DNA of 64,000 nt from positions 1-64,000 of the forward strand of contig NZ_VOHA01000026.1 in the NCBI RefSeq assembly GCF_007859315.1, written 5' to 3'. The notes under the pieces were generated by a model. The model searched no databases, was not told the DNA's origin, and saw only the letters and a program-made list of their open reading frames with translations. Made by a program: the position numbers and the translations under genes. Source of the stretch: Reyranella sp. CPCC 100927 (GTDB lineage: Bacteria > Pseudomonadota > Alphaproteobacteria > Reyranellales > Reyranellaceae). This document shows positions 1 to 8,041 of the stretch, piece by piece (positions within the stretch are counted from its first letter, which is position 1; each line of letters starts with the position of its first letter).

Positions 1-4
1 GAGA

Positions 5-45
5 AAACTGTTACCCATGTGGTGAGCACAAACTGTTACCCATGT
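5..45. repeat. Two 16-bp direct repeats, possible IS21-type end
   Basis: The 16-mer AAACTGTTACCCATGT occurs at 5-20 and again at 30-45, a 25-bp period. Closely spaced copies of a 'TGTTACCCATG' type motif are, from memory, typical of the multiple-repeat ends of IS21-family elements. No transposase gene is inside the window, so this may be the inner edge or a remnant of such an element. Confidence 0.4.
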
Positions 46-66
46 TGCGGCTGAAGACCTTCGGGC

Positions 67-92
67 ACCTTCCCCCGCAAGCGGGGGAAGGT
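67..92. terminator. Perfect palindrome after phnE, terminator-like
   Basis: Twelve-base perfect arms (ACCTTCCCCCGC and its complement) flank a two-base loop, seven bases beyond the stop of the last phn gene. The hairpin would be very stable, but it has no T-run on the minus strand. The same palindrome recurs at 16916-16941 and twice within 50841-51014, so it is a dispersed repeat serving as a possible terminator here. Confidence 0.55.
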
Positions 93-98
93 AAAAGA

Positions 99-956
99 TT
101 AAGCCACCGCCACCCGTTTGGTGCCGATCAGGGCCAGGCGCAGGCGGGTCGAGATCCAGTCGATGATGGCGACGGCGATCAGCACCAGGACGATGATGAA
201 GGCGACGTGCTGAAACTCCAGCACGCGGATCTGTTCGGCCAGATGCATGCCGATACCACCGGCGCCGACGATGCCGATGATGCTGGCCGAACGCGTGTTG
301 GATTCGATGAAGTACAGTACCTGGCCTGCCATGACCGGCAGCACCTCGGGCAGAATGCCGAAGCGTACGCGGTGCACGGCGCCGCCGCCGGTCGACAGCA
401 CGCCCTCGACCGGCCGCTTGTCGGCAGCCTCGATCGCCTCGGAGAACAGCTTGCCGAACGAACCGATGTCGGACGTCATCAGGGCCAGCACACCGGCGAA
501 TGGCCCCAGCCCCACGACATTGATCCAGATCAGCGCCCACACCAGCACGTCGACGCCGCGCAGCGTGTCGAGCGAGCGGCGCGTCAGGAAATGCACGACG
601 CGACCGACCGTGGCATTGCGCGCCGCCAGGAAACCGATGGGAAAGGCCAGCATGGCGCCCAGCAGGGTACCCAGGAAGGCGATCGCCAGCGTCTCGCCCA
701 GCGCCTTCAGGTAGATGAAGGCGCGCTCGAGCGTACCCGGGTCGGGCGGCAGCATCATGCCGAACACCGAAAACAGCTTGCCCAGGCCCTCGATCATGCG
801 GGGATGCAGGAAGCCCAGACTGGCCAGGCCATAGACCAGCAACGCCACAAGCCCGCCGACCACGACGATGCCGGCACGATTGCGTCGCCACGCCGGTGCG
901 AAGATCTCGGGATGGCGCTGGCGCATCGTCTCGATGCTGACGGGCTGCAGGCTCAT
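99..956 (-). CDS. phnE: Phosphonate ABC transporter permease PhnE (second copy)
   Basis: Inner-membrane permease of the phosphonate/phosphite ABC importer, 285 residues. After a short cytoplasmic N-terminus it shows several hydrophobic segments and the binding-protein-dependent permease EAA-type region around 'VEGVLSTGGGAVHRVRFGIL', followed by the membrane region of the PhnE family. The ATG at 956-954 overlaps the stop of the upstream phnE copy in an ATGA arrangement, which indicates translational coupling and fixes the start. A longer open frame upstream is only the shadow of the other phnE. It is last in the order phnC-phnD-phnE-phnE. No C-P lyase (phnG-M) genes are in the window, so uptake may feed lyase genes elsewhere. 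Confidence 0.9.
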   Translation of the reverse strand: MSLQPVSIETMRQRHPEIFAPAWRRNRAGIVVVGGLVALLVYGLASLGFLHPRMIEGLGKLFSVFGMMLPPDPGTLERAFIYLKALGETLAIAFLGTLLGAMLAFPIGFLAARNATVGRVVHFLTRRSLDTLRGVDVLVWALIWINVVGLGPFAGVLALMTSDIGSFGKLFSEAIEAADKRPVEGVLSTGGGAVHRVRFGILPEVLPVMAGQVLYFIESNTRSASIIGIVGAGGIGMHLAEQIRVLEFQHVAFIIVLVLIAVAIIDWISTRLRLALIGTKRVAVA

Positions 957-1795
957 GACGACGTCCCCGCGTCGATCAACCGGTGGCGGATACGCTCGGT
1001 GATGAAATCGATCACGGCCACGGTGATGATGATCAGCACCAGAATCGCTGAGACATCGGCGTAGTAGAACTTGCGGATCGATTCGATCAGGTCCTGGCCG
1101 ATGCCGCCGGCGCCGACGAAGCCCATCACCGACGCTTCGCGCACGTTGATCTCGAAGCGCAGCAAGGTGTAGCTGACGAAGTTGGACAGTACCTGCGGCA
1201 CGGCGCCGAAGCGCACGACGGTGGGCCAGGCAGCGCCGCTGGCCGCCACGCCCTCGACCGGCTTCATGTCGATGTTCTCGATCACCTCGAAGAACAGCTT
1301 GCCCAGCGCACCCATGGTGTGGATGGCGATGGCCAGCACGCCGGGCAACGGCCCCAGGCCGAAGGCGATGACGAAGATCAGCGCGAAGACCAGGTTGGGA
1401 AAGGTGCGGCAGAACTCGAGATAGCGGCGGGTGACGGCGCGCACCACGGGATGCGGCGACAGGTTGGACGCCGCCAGGAATGCCAGCACGAAGCCGCCGG
1501 CGGCGCCCAGCGCCGTGCCGACATAGGCGATCAACAAGGTCTCGCCCAGCAGCGACAGCCAGTGACCGAGACCCCAGTACCACTCGACCGGGTCGGTCCA
1601 TACCGGCTGGCCGTTCTCCAGCAGGAAGATGCGTCCGATGTAACTGGTGAACTTGCCGATGTTGGCGGTCAGCTTCCCGAGATCGACCTCGGCCGAGATA
1701 CCCGACAGAAGGATGCCGATGAAGACGCAGGCGCCGATCAGCAGGGCGCGCGTGCGCCTGATGCGAACCGCCTCGCGATAGCCCCGCTCCAGCAT
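953..1795 (-). CDS. phnE: Phosphonate ABC transporter permease PhnE (first copy)
   Basis: Inner-membrane permease of the phosphonate importer, 280 residues from the ATG at 1795. The frame stays open to a TTG at 1855, and neither start has a clear Shine-Dalgarno sequence, so the N-terminus is uncertain by 20 residues. The protein has about six hydrophobic segments and the EAA-like loop 'VEGVAASGAAWPTVVRFGAVPQVL', which contacts the PhnC ATPase. It is a diverged paralog of the next gene: both contain a GVLA-type stretch and 'GFVGAGGIG' or 'GIVGAGGIG' near the C-terminus. Paired PhnE permeases are common in alphaproteobacterial phn operons and presumably form a heterodimer. Confidence 0.88.
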   Translation of the reverse strand: MLERGYREAVRIRRTRALLIGACVFIGILLSGISAEVDLGKLTANIGKFTSYIGRIFLLENGQPVWTDPVEWYWGLGHWLSLLGETLLIAYVGTALGAAGGFVLAFLAASNLSPHPVVRAVTRRYLEFCRTFPNLVFALIFVIAFGLGPLPGVLAIAIHTMGALGKLFFEVIENIDMKPVEGVAASGAAWPTVVRFGAVPQVLSNFVSYTLLRFEINVREASVMGFVGAGGIGQDLIESIRKFYYADVSAILVLIIITVAVIDFITERIRHRLIDAGTSS

Positions 1796-1896
1796 GTCGA
1801 GGCGGGCACCATCGGCGCCAAGGGGAGAGGAGGACAAAAGGCTCTGCCGGCACAAATCGCCGGGCCCACCGCAGGCAGGCCCGGCAGGTGCTGCTG

Positions 1897-2811
1897 TCAG
1901 CTCTTGGTCTTACGCAGCTGGTCGACGAACTTGATCAGGTCGACCACCGGCTCGTAGAACTTGTGGTCGACGGTCTTGAACTCGCGATCCTTGCCGTCCG
2001 ACAGCTTGTCGAACGCAGCCTTGGCCTTGGTCGGCGCCTCGGCGAATGCCTTGCGGATGGCGGCCTTCAGGTCATCCGGCAGATCGGCCATGTAGGCGAA
2101 GGGCGAGTTCGCGATCAGGTCCGATTTGAAGATGATGCGGTAGTCTTCCTTTTTCACCATGCCCTTGCTGGCCATGCGGGTGAGGTTGGAGTCGGTATCC
2201 GAGTTCAACCAGTTCGCCGCCACATCGACCGTGCCCTGCTGCAGGGCCAGCACCGCGTTCTCATGGCTGCCGGCGTAGATCACCTTGCCGAAATAATTGT
2301 CGGGGTTGATCTTCATCTTGTTGAGCGCGAACCGCGGCACGTTGTTGCCGGACGTCGAATTGGGATCGACCAGGCCGAGGTTCTTGCCCTTCAGATCGTC
2401 GATGCTCTTGTAGGGGCTGCTGGCCTTGACATAGAAGACCGAGAAGTAGCCGACCGAGCCGTCGGCGTTGACGGTGGTGGCGAACGGCTCGACCTTGACG
2501 CCGGTGACATAGGCGCGGGCATAGGACGCCGGGCCGTAGCCGCCGATATGGATGTTGCCCGAGCGCTGGCCTTCGATCACCGCGGCGTAGTCGTTGGCGA
2601 CCCGCAGGGTGACTTTCGTGCCCAGCTCCTTGGACAGGTACTCGATGAACGGCGCATAGCGCTCGGTGACGCCCGAGGCGTTCTCCGCCGGCACCACGGC
2701 AAACACCAGCTCCGGATACTTCGCCTTCCACGACTGCGCGTGCGCGGCACCGGCAACGATGAACGCGGCAGCGGCGGATGTAGCGAGCAGGAATTGGCGT
2801 CGGTGGAACAT
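1897..2811 (-). CDS. phnD: Phosphonate ABC transporter substrate-binding protein PhnD
   Basis: Periplasmic binding protein of 304 residues that captures phosphonate or phosphite for the PhnCE transporter. The N-terminus is a signal peptide (RRQFLL followed by a hydrophobic run ending AGAAHA-QS) with a twin-arginine-like start. The body has PhnD family features: 'VPAENASGVTERYAPFIEYLSKELG', the 'GGYGPASYARA' region and 'GLVDPNSTSGNNVPRFAL', which lines the phosphate-binding pocket in this family. The ATG at 2811 is chosen because GGAG lies six bases upstream; an in-frame start at 2847 would overlap phnC and leave an extended leader. It lies 32 bases after phnC in the same operon. Confidence 0.93.
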   Translation of the reverse strand: MFHRRQFLLATSAAAAFIVAGAAHAQSWKAKYPELVFAVVPAENASGVTERYAPFIEYLSKELGTKVTLRVANDYAAVIEGQRSGNIHIGGYGPASYARAYVTGVKVEPFATTVNADGSVGYFSVFYVKASSPYKSIDDLKGKNLGLVDPNSTSGNNVPRFALNKMKINPDNYFGKVIYAGSHENAVLALQQGTVDVAANWLNSDTDSNLTRMASKGMVKKEDYRIIFKSDLIANSPFAYMADLPDDLKAAIRKAFAEAPTKAKAAFDKLSDGKDREFKTVDHKFYEPVVDLIKFVDQLRKTKS

Positions 2812-2843
2812 CAGGATCTCCGTTGATGGCGAGGGGTTCAGGA

Positions 2844-3677
2844 TCACTGCGCGGCGATGCTGGAGGCGGCGATGGTCAGGGGCACCGTCGGCGCGATATA
2901 GGCAGCCATCGGCGCTGGTTCCGGCTCACCGATGACGTCGCCCGCTTCCAGGCCGTACAGCTCGCGGGCACGGGCGCTGGAGAGCGCGTTGGGGGCCTCG
3001 TCCAGCACCAGGCGGCCGGCCACCAGGCCGATCAACCTGTCGCAGTATTCGCGGGCGAGATCCAGGCTGTGCAGGTTGCACATCACCGTGATGCCGAGGT
3101 CACGGTTGATCGCCTGCAGGGCATCCATCACCAGGCGCGTGTTGCGCGGATCAAGGGACGCCACCGGCTCGTCGGCCAGGATGATGTCGGGCTCCTGCAC
3201 CAGGGCGCGCGCGATCGCCACGCGCTGCTGCTGGCCGCCCGACAAGGTATCGGCGCGCTGTGCCGCGAGATGGGCCATGTCGAAACGATCGAGCGCCGCC
3301 AGTGCCGCCGCCTTGTCCGCATCGCTCCACAGTTTCAGCAGCGAGCGGCCGGTCGACATGCTGTAGGACCGGCCGATCAGCACGTTGGTCAGCACGTCCA
3401 GCCGGCCGACCAGGTTGAATTGCTGGAAGATCATGGCGCAACGCGCGCGCCAGGCGCGCAGCTGCCGGCCGTTCAGGGCGCCGACGTCCGTCTGGTCGTA
3501 GAGAATCCGCCCTTCCGAGATGGCCTCCAGCCGGTTGATCATGCGCAGCAGGGTCGACTTGCCGGCGCCGGACCGGCCGATCACGCCGACAAGCTGGCCC
3601 TTGGGAACGGTCGCGGAGACGGCGTCCACCGCCCGCTTCTCTCCAAAGCGCTTCGTCACCTGCTGCAGGCGGAGCAT
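2844..3677 (-). CDS. phnC: Phosphonate ABC transporter ATPase PhnC
   Basis: Cytoplasmic ATPase that energises phosphonate import, 277 residues. Walker A is GRSGAGKST (34-42), the Q-loop is near Gln85, the signature is LSGGQQQR (about 145-152), and Walker B is DIILADE (164-170) followed by the D-loop 'ASLD'. The C-terminal tail of about 40 residues after the usual PhnC end ('[10 protein letters not shown]') is proline- and alanine-rich and unexplained. The start could be the ATG at 3677 or a GTG two codons upstream; neither has a strong ribosome site. It is the first gene of the phn operon, and a Pho-box-like element lies 59-76 bases upstream of the ATG. Confidence 0.92.
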   Translation of the reverse strand: MLRLQQVTKRFGEKRAVDAVSATVPKGQLVGVIGRSGAGKSTLLRMINRLEAISEGRILYDQTDVGALNGRQLRAWRARCAMIFQQFNLVGRLDVLTNVLIGRSYSMSTGRSLLKLWSDADKAAALAALDRFDMAHLAAQRADTLSGGQQQRVAIARALVQEPDIILADEPVASLDPRNTRLVMDALQAINRDLGITVMCNLHSLDLAREYCDRLIGLVAGRLVLDEAPNALSSARARELYGLEAGDVIGEPEPAPMAAYIAPTVPLTIAASSIAAQ

Positions 3678-3735
3678 CGGCACCCCCGGGTTCGAGTTCC
3701 GTCACCGGTACGCACCTTTCACTGCCGACCCGTGA

Positions 3736-3753
3736 CGGAAAGATTGCAGACAG
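3736..3753 (-). promoter_or_regulatory. Pho-box-like site upstream of phnC
   Basis: Read on the minus strand the site is CTGTCTG-CAAT-CTTTCCG: two heptamers resembling the PhoB half-site CTGTCAT, separated by four bases as in a Pho box. The first heptamer matches 5 of 7 positions and the second 4 of 7. A better match occurs at a similar distance before the Ugp-like operon (24397-24414), which supports PhoB control by inference. Confidence 0.45.
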
Positions 3754-3794
3754 GTTTCAGTCCACAGGGGTCCGGGGGATGGCCTTGCGGGTCT

Positions 3795-4166
3795 TCAAGC
3801 CCTGCGGCGCAGCAAAACGGCCTGGATCAGGACAACGACAGCAGCGATCTGGGCCAACCCCACGGCCGGCCAGATCTGGCCGATCGAGGCATCGAGCCAT
3901 TTGTGCGGGCCAAACGACACCAGGGCGAGAACGACCGCCAGCAGGGAAACGACGGCGCCGCTCCGCGTGGCGGTGCCGCCCAGCACCAAGGCCGCCACCG
4001 CCATCGCGATGGACGCGCTGATGAACGGCCCCAGGGCGAACGGCGCGATCGTCAGCGGTGGATGAGGAACGGTGCGCGTGTAGAGGGCAGCCAGCATGGC
4101 AACCTGCAGCACGACGAGAATCGCCAGGGCGGCGCGATCAATGACCTGCGAGTCGGTGCGTTGCAT
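3795..4166 (-). CDS. Small four-helix membrane protein, unknown
   Basis: A 123-residue hydrophobic protein with about four predicted membrane segments (near residues 10-30, 40-62, 68-84 and 98-118) and an Arg-rich C-terminus (LLRRRA) likely facing the cytoplasm. I do not recognise a family and see no catalytic motif. The ATG at 4166 is chosen because GGAG lies eight bases upstream; an upstream in-frame ATG at 4223 would run through the operators. It is divergent from the TetR gene at 4258, with two operator copies between them, so it is probably the regulator's main target. A small efflux or stress-related membrane protein is possible but unsupported. Confidence 0.7.
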   Translation of the reverse strand: MQRTDSQVIDRAALAILVVLQVAMLAALYTRTVPHPPLTIAPFALGPFISASIAMAVAALVLGGTATRSGAVVSLLAVVLALVSFGPHKWLDASIGQIWPAVGLAQIAAVVVLIQAVLLRRRA

Positions 4167-4183
4167 GACCTGGTCTCCATAAA

Positions 4184-4229
4184 CCGTACATACATGTACG
4201 ATTTGACATATCCGTAAACTCATGTACGG
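4184..4229. promoter_or_regulatory. Duplicated TetR-type operator in divergent promoter
   Basis: Two 18-bp copies at 4184-4201 and 4212-4229 match at 14 of 18 positions, start to start 28 bp apart. The left copy is a palindrome, CGTACAT-AC-ATGTACG. The right is weaker (CCGTA-N8-TACGG). The pair fills the gap between the membrane protein and the TetR gene, so binding would block both promoters. Confidence 0.65.
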
Positions 4230-4257
4230 ATCCTGTCAAGATCAGGGAGCCTTGGAC

Positions 4258-4872
4258 ATGCGCGCCGAAAAACAGGAGGCCCGCCGCCGCGAGATCGAAC
4301 GGGCGGCCTACGCGGTGCTGGCGGAAAAGGGTTACGAGGCGGCCTCGATGCTGGCCATCGCCAAACGCGCCGGTGCGTCCAACGAAACCCTGTACAACTG
4401 GTACGGCAACAAGCAGACGCTGTTCCGCTCGCTGGTGCAGGCCAATGCGCAGCAAGTGGCGGACCTGCTGCGCGACAGCATTGCGTCCGGGCGCGATCCG
4501 CTCGACACGCTGGCCCGGCTCGGCCCCCTGCTCTTGCGACTGCTGGTGAGCGACAAGGCGATCGCGCTGAACCGCGCCGCTGTCGCTGATGCGGCCGGTT
4601 CCGGCCTGCTCGGCAAGGCGCTGGCGGAGGCCGGCCGCAACACGGTCGCGCCGCTGATCGCGCAGGTGTTCGAACAGGCGCACGCCAGCCGCCAGCTCAC
4701 CGTCGAACATTCCGGCGAAGCCGCCGACATCTATGTCAGCCTGCTGGTCGGGGACCTGCAGATCCGACGCGCCATCGGTGTTCTGAAGGGCTTGCGCGAT
4801 GTAGAGATCCAGCGCCGCGCCGACCGCGCGCTGCGGTTCATGAAGGTGATCTTCGCCCGCAGTGAGCGATAG
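4258..4872 (+). CDS. TetR/AcrR family transcriptional regulator
   Basis: DNA-binding repressor of 204 residues. The N-terminal helix-turn-helix covers about residues 12-55 ('AAYAVLAEKGYEAASMLAIAKRAGASNETLYNWYGNKQTLFRSLV'-type TetR signature, recognition helix ending in YNWYGNK). The rest is an alpha-helical ligand-binding and dimer domain of the TetR_C type. The ATG at 4258 has GGAG nine bases upstream and avoids reading through the operator, unlike an in-frame ATG at 4222. It is divergent from a small membrane protein and probably autoregulates through the duplicated palindromes in between. The ligand is unknown. Confidence 0.9.
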   Translation: MRAEKQEARRREIERAAYAVLAEKGYEAASMLAIAKRAGASNETLYNWYGNKQTLFRSLVQANAQQVADLLRDSIASGRDPLDTLARLGPLLLRLLVSDKAIALNRAAVADAAGSGLLGKALAEAGRNTVAPLIAQVFEQAHASRQLTVEHSGEAADIYVSLLVGDLQIRRAIGVLKGLRDVEIQRRADRALRFMKVIFARSER

Positions 4873-4995
4873 TCACGCGACTCTCGACACTATTCGGAAG
4901 AGTGTCTAGGTTGCCCCACGCGGCACGGAAGATTGTCAGCGACAAAGAGAGATGTATCATAACGGTCGGTTCGCGCCATTCGAGGCTCGCCTTGA

Positions 4996-6918
4996 ATGAA
5001 GGCAGAGGAGCAACGCAGCCCCAGCCTCTATTGGCTCCAGCAGCCGCCCGCCGACTGGCGGGCGCGCCTTGCTGATTTGTCGAAGTCAACCCCGGGTGAA
5101 GCAGCCTGGGCCGAGGCTGTAGCACTCGCCAACTATCGGCTCAATTTTCAACTGACCAATGCGCTGGCAACGACGGTGGCGCGGCTATTCCGCGATGCGC
5201 CCGATCAAATCCTGCAAACAAGACCCGAGCGCCTGGCGATACTGTCATCGTCGACGACAACGCATTTACACGCGAGCCTGCGGGTCGGCGCCCTGAGACG
5301 GGGGATTTGGCTCGATGTCTACGAGACCGAATACGACCAGTATCGCCAAGAACTGTTGGACATCACGTCGCCGCTTCATGCCTTTGCACCGAGCGCGATT
5401 CTTTTTGCGCTCGATGCACGGCATGTCACCCGCGGCGTTCAAGACTGCGGGACGCAGAGCCAAACGACGCAGGTTCTCGATGAACTTTGCGAGACCATGC
5501 AAAGCCTGTGGCGCATCGCGCAGGAACGTTTCGACTGCCCGGTAATACAGCAGACCGTTGTTCCCTCCCTATCGTCGCTGCTGGGCAACAACGAGCACCG
5601 GCATCCTGCATCGCCAGCAGCCTTCATCACAAAATTCAACAGCCGGCTACGTGATCTCAGCGAAGCCGCGGGGATTGATCTCCTCGCCCTCGATGCACGT
5701 ATCGCGCACGATGGCCTGATGGCGTGGCAGAATCCGTCCCTCTGGCTTCATGCCAAACAGGAAATTGCGCTACCCGCAGCCCCCATGTACGGGGACCTGG
5801 TCGGACGCCTGCTCGCCGCGCGGCAGGGTCGCAGTGCCAAGTGCTGCGTCCTCGATCTGGACAACACGCTTTGGGGTGGCGTGATCGGGGACGATCAGAT
5901 GGACGGGATCATTGTCGGCCAAGGCAGTGCGCTGGGTGAAGCGTTTGCCGGCGTCCAAAGCTACGCGCTGGCGTTGCGCCAACGCGGGATACTCCTGGCC
6001 GTTTGCTCCAAAAACGACGAGCGCGTCGCGCGTCAGCCCTTCGATGCACACCCCGATATGATCCTGAAGCACAACCATTTCGCCTGCTTCGTGGCGAACT
6101 GGGACGACAAGGCGACAAACATCCGCACGATTGCCCGGCAGCTGAACATCGGGCTCGATGCGCTCGTCTTCGTTGACGACAATCCGTTCGAACGTGAACT
6201 CGTTCGCCGCGAGTTGCCTATGGTTGCCGTACCGGAATTGCCGGAGGATCCGGCTCTCGTGCCACAGTGCCTGGCCGACGCCGGCTATTTCGAAACAGCA
6301 ACACTTACGGATGAGGATTTTCAGCGCGCCGCGTTCTATCGCAGCGATGCGGGCCACAGCCATGACACGGCATCGGCGACCGACCTGAATGGCTATCTCG
6401 CCGGTCTGGCGATGGATCTGAGATGGGCTCGGGTCGACCAGACAAGTCTTGGTCGAACCGTCCAGCTCATCAACAAGACGAACCAGTTCAACCTGACCAC
6501 CCGCCGCTATACGGAGGCACAGGTACGCGGATTCATGTCGCAACCGAATATTCTGAGCCTGCAGTTGCGTCTGGTCGATCGCTTTGGAGACAATGGTATC
6601 ATTGCTGTCGTCATCGGCCGGCTGGACGAACAATCGACAGTCGAGATCGACACTTGGCTCATGAGTTGCCGTGTCCTTGGCCGACAGGTCGAAGAGGCGA
6701 CCTTGAACATCGTGGTTGAAGCGGCCAGGCGAATCGGTGCGAAACGGCTCGTCGGCATCTATCGGCCAAGCCAAAAAAATGGAATGGTCAGCCGTCATTA
6801 CGAACGGCTGGGGTTTACGCCCCAGGGCGAACGGTCCGACGGCGTTGCGAGCGTTCTCGATCTCGATTCTTTTGTTCCCCGTGAGACGTTCATCCAGCTC
6901 AGCGAGGTTTCAGCGTGA
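4996..6918 (+). CDS. FkbH-like HAD-IIIC family protein
   Basis: A 640-residue protein of the FkbH family. The known members dephosphorylate 1,3-bisphosphoglycerate and load glycerate onto an acyl carrier protein. Residues about 1-270 form the N-terminal SGNH-like region. The HAD core has motif I DLDNTLWGG (287-295), motif II CSKND (337-341), Lys372 and the VFVDDNPFERE acidic motif (391-401), so the catalytic residues are present. The C-terminal part (about 440-640, with 'LINKTNQFNLTTRRY') resembles the acyltransferase-like tail of the family. Its stop overlaps the start of an acyl carrier protein (GTGA), so the two are translationally coupled and probable partners. The ribosome site is weak. 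Other members of the pathway are on the opposite strand. Confidence 0.9.
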   Translation: MKAEEQRSPSLYWLQQPPADWRARLADLSKSTPGEAAWAEAVALANYRLNFQLTNALATTVARLFRDAPDQILQTRPERLAILSSSTTTHLHASLRVGALRRGIWLDVYETEYDQYRQELLDITSPLHAFAPSAILFALDARHVTRGVQDCGTQSQTTQVLDELCETMQSLWRIAQERFDCPVIQQTVVPSLSSLLGNNEHRHPASPAAFITKFNSRLRDLSEAAGIDLLALDARIAHDGLMAWQNPSLWLHAKQEIALPAAPMYGDLVGRLLAARQGRSAKCCVLDLDNTLWGGVIGDDQMDGIIVGQGSALGEAFAGVQSYALALRQRGILLAVCSKNDERVARQPFDAHPDMILKHNHFACFVANWDDKATNIRTIARQLNIGLDALVFVDDNPFERELVRRELPMVAVPELPEDPALVPQCLADAGYFETATLTDEDFQRAAFYRSDAGHSHDTASATDLNGYLAGLAMDLRWARVDQTSLGRTVQLINKTNQFNLTTRRYTEAQVRGFMSQPNILSLQLRLVDRFGDNGIIAVVIGRLDEQSTVEIDTWLMSCRVLGRQVEEATLNIVVEAARRIGAKRLVGIYRPSQKNGMVSRHYERLGFTPQGERSDGVASVLDLDSFVPRETFIQLSEVSA

Positions 6919-7169
6919 TATCGGACCGCGAGATCTATGAGGGCCTGGCCGAGATTTTTGCCGATGTTTTCATGCGCGATGACATCCCGCTGTCCGCCGC
7001 GCTGAGCGCGGCCGACGTCGCGGATTGGGATTCGTTCAAGCAGATCGAGATCGTCATGGCGACCGAGGAACGCTTCGGCGTCAAATTCACATCGGCAGAG
7101 CTCGACAACATGCGGCAGCTCGGAGACCTCGTCCGCATCGTCGCGGCACGCGGAACGCCCCCTTCGTAG
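6915..7169 (+). CDS. Acyl carrier protein
   Basis: An 84-residue acidic carrier protein. The phosphopantetheine attachment serine is Ser40 in 'ADWDSFKQIEIV', the expected DS motif at the start of helix II, and 'EERFGVKF' follows as in family members. It starts with GTG at 6915, overlapping the FkbH-like stop codon as GTGA; this spacing and the absence of an alternative start decide the call. It is most likely the acceptor for the glyceryl or other acyl group loaded by the upstream HAD enzyme. It differs from housekeeping fatty-acid AcpP, which normally has DSLD at the attachment site. Confidence 0.9.
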   Translation: MISDREIYEGLAEIFADVFMRDDIPLSAALSAADVADWDSFKQIEIVMATEERFGVKFTSAELDNMRQLGDLVRIVAARGTPPS

Positions 7170-7184
7170 GCGCGTTCTGGCCGA

Positions 7185-7994
7185 TCAGCGACGCGCAAAC
7201 ACCGAAAAACAGGGTTCGTGCGGTGTTGGCGTGGTTTCATGCGCGATTTCCAGAGACGAAAAACCCAGAGCCCTCAGCGCATCGAGAATCGACGATCGGA
7301 TCATCCACCGCGGCTCGTTGTAGATGCCGCCGCAAAAGTCCGGGTTCAAATGGACCTGCTCGTAATCGCGCCGGTAGAGCGTTATCGTTTGGCCTCTGAA
7401 GGTTCGCGTCTCCCGCACGGCCTCCCATCGCTTCAGGGCGGGATCGCCAACAGGAAATGCCGTCGGATCGAGATAGGTCGTCCACAAATACAAGGCGTCG
7501 GTTCGAGCAGCGACGGCCTCCAGAAAACGCAGCGGATCGGCCATGTGATAGAGCACGCCGCACGCGACGATCAGATCGTATCGGTCCTCGGACTGCTCCA
7601 GAAACGGCACGCAGTCCCCGAGAAGAAACCTGGCTCTAGGAAGACCGACGATTTCCTTGGTCACCAGGCATTTCAGAAAGGCCGGCTTGCTGGCTTCGAT
7701 GGCCGTGATGTTCGCTCCCGCCCGATCCAGCAGATAGGTCTGTGCGCCTTCCAGGGGACCAAGCTCCAGCACATTGGCGCTCGCGACGGAACCGAACTGC
7801 GCCATCGCCCAAATGATGCGATCATCAGCGAAATTGACCCGGTTGCCGGCAATCAAACCGTATTCCGGCGGAAACTGACTGTTCCACCCCGGTATCGCGT
7901 CGATCGCGTTTTGGGCGCTGGGCGGTCGCGCTTCGTAGGTATCAAAAGGGACTTTCGGCTGCGTGACAGCGCCTTTGCCCTTCTTCCAGAACAT
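7185..7994 (-). CDS. Class I SAM-dependent methyltransferase
   Basis: A 269-residue cytoplasmic methyltransferase. Motif I is VLELGPLEGA (75-84), the acidic residue after beta 2 lies in 'ITAIEAS', and 'YDLIVACGVLYHMADPLRFL' covers motifs II-III. The closest kind of protein I can place is the Methyltransf_23/DUF1698-like group that appears in polysaccharide clusters. The start is uncertain: the ATG at 7994 has no ideal ribosome site, and a TTG two codons earlier lies ten bases after GGAG. It is convergent with the ACP gene (15-base gap) and begins the 3' end of a minus-strand run with the TPR protein and the hotdog/SDR fusion. Substrate unknown. Confidence 0.85.
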   Translation of the reverse strand: MFWKKGKGAVTQPKVPFDTYEARPPSAQNAIDAIPGWNSQFPPEYGLIAGNRVNFADDRIIWAMAQFGSVASANVLELGPLEGAQTYLLDRAGANITAIEASKPAFLKCLVTKEIVGLPRARFLLGDCVPFLEQSEDRYDLIVACGVLYHMADPLRFLEAVAARTDALYLWTTYLDPTAFPVGDPALKRWEAVRETRTFRGQTITLYRRDYEQVHLNPDFCGGIYNEPRWMIRSSILDALRALGFSSLEIAHETTPTPHEPCFSVFARR

Positions 7995-8041
7995 TCGCAA
8001 AATGGCGTCACTCCCTCGGTCGATGTCGACGGACTTGAGAT

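Noticed and set aside
3640-3710. A T-loop-like GGGTTCGAGTTCC near 3689, suggesting a tRNA
   Set aside because: The arm pairs poorly, no acceptor or anticodon arm can be formed, and it overlaps the start of phnC.
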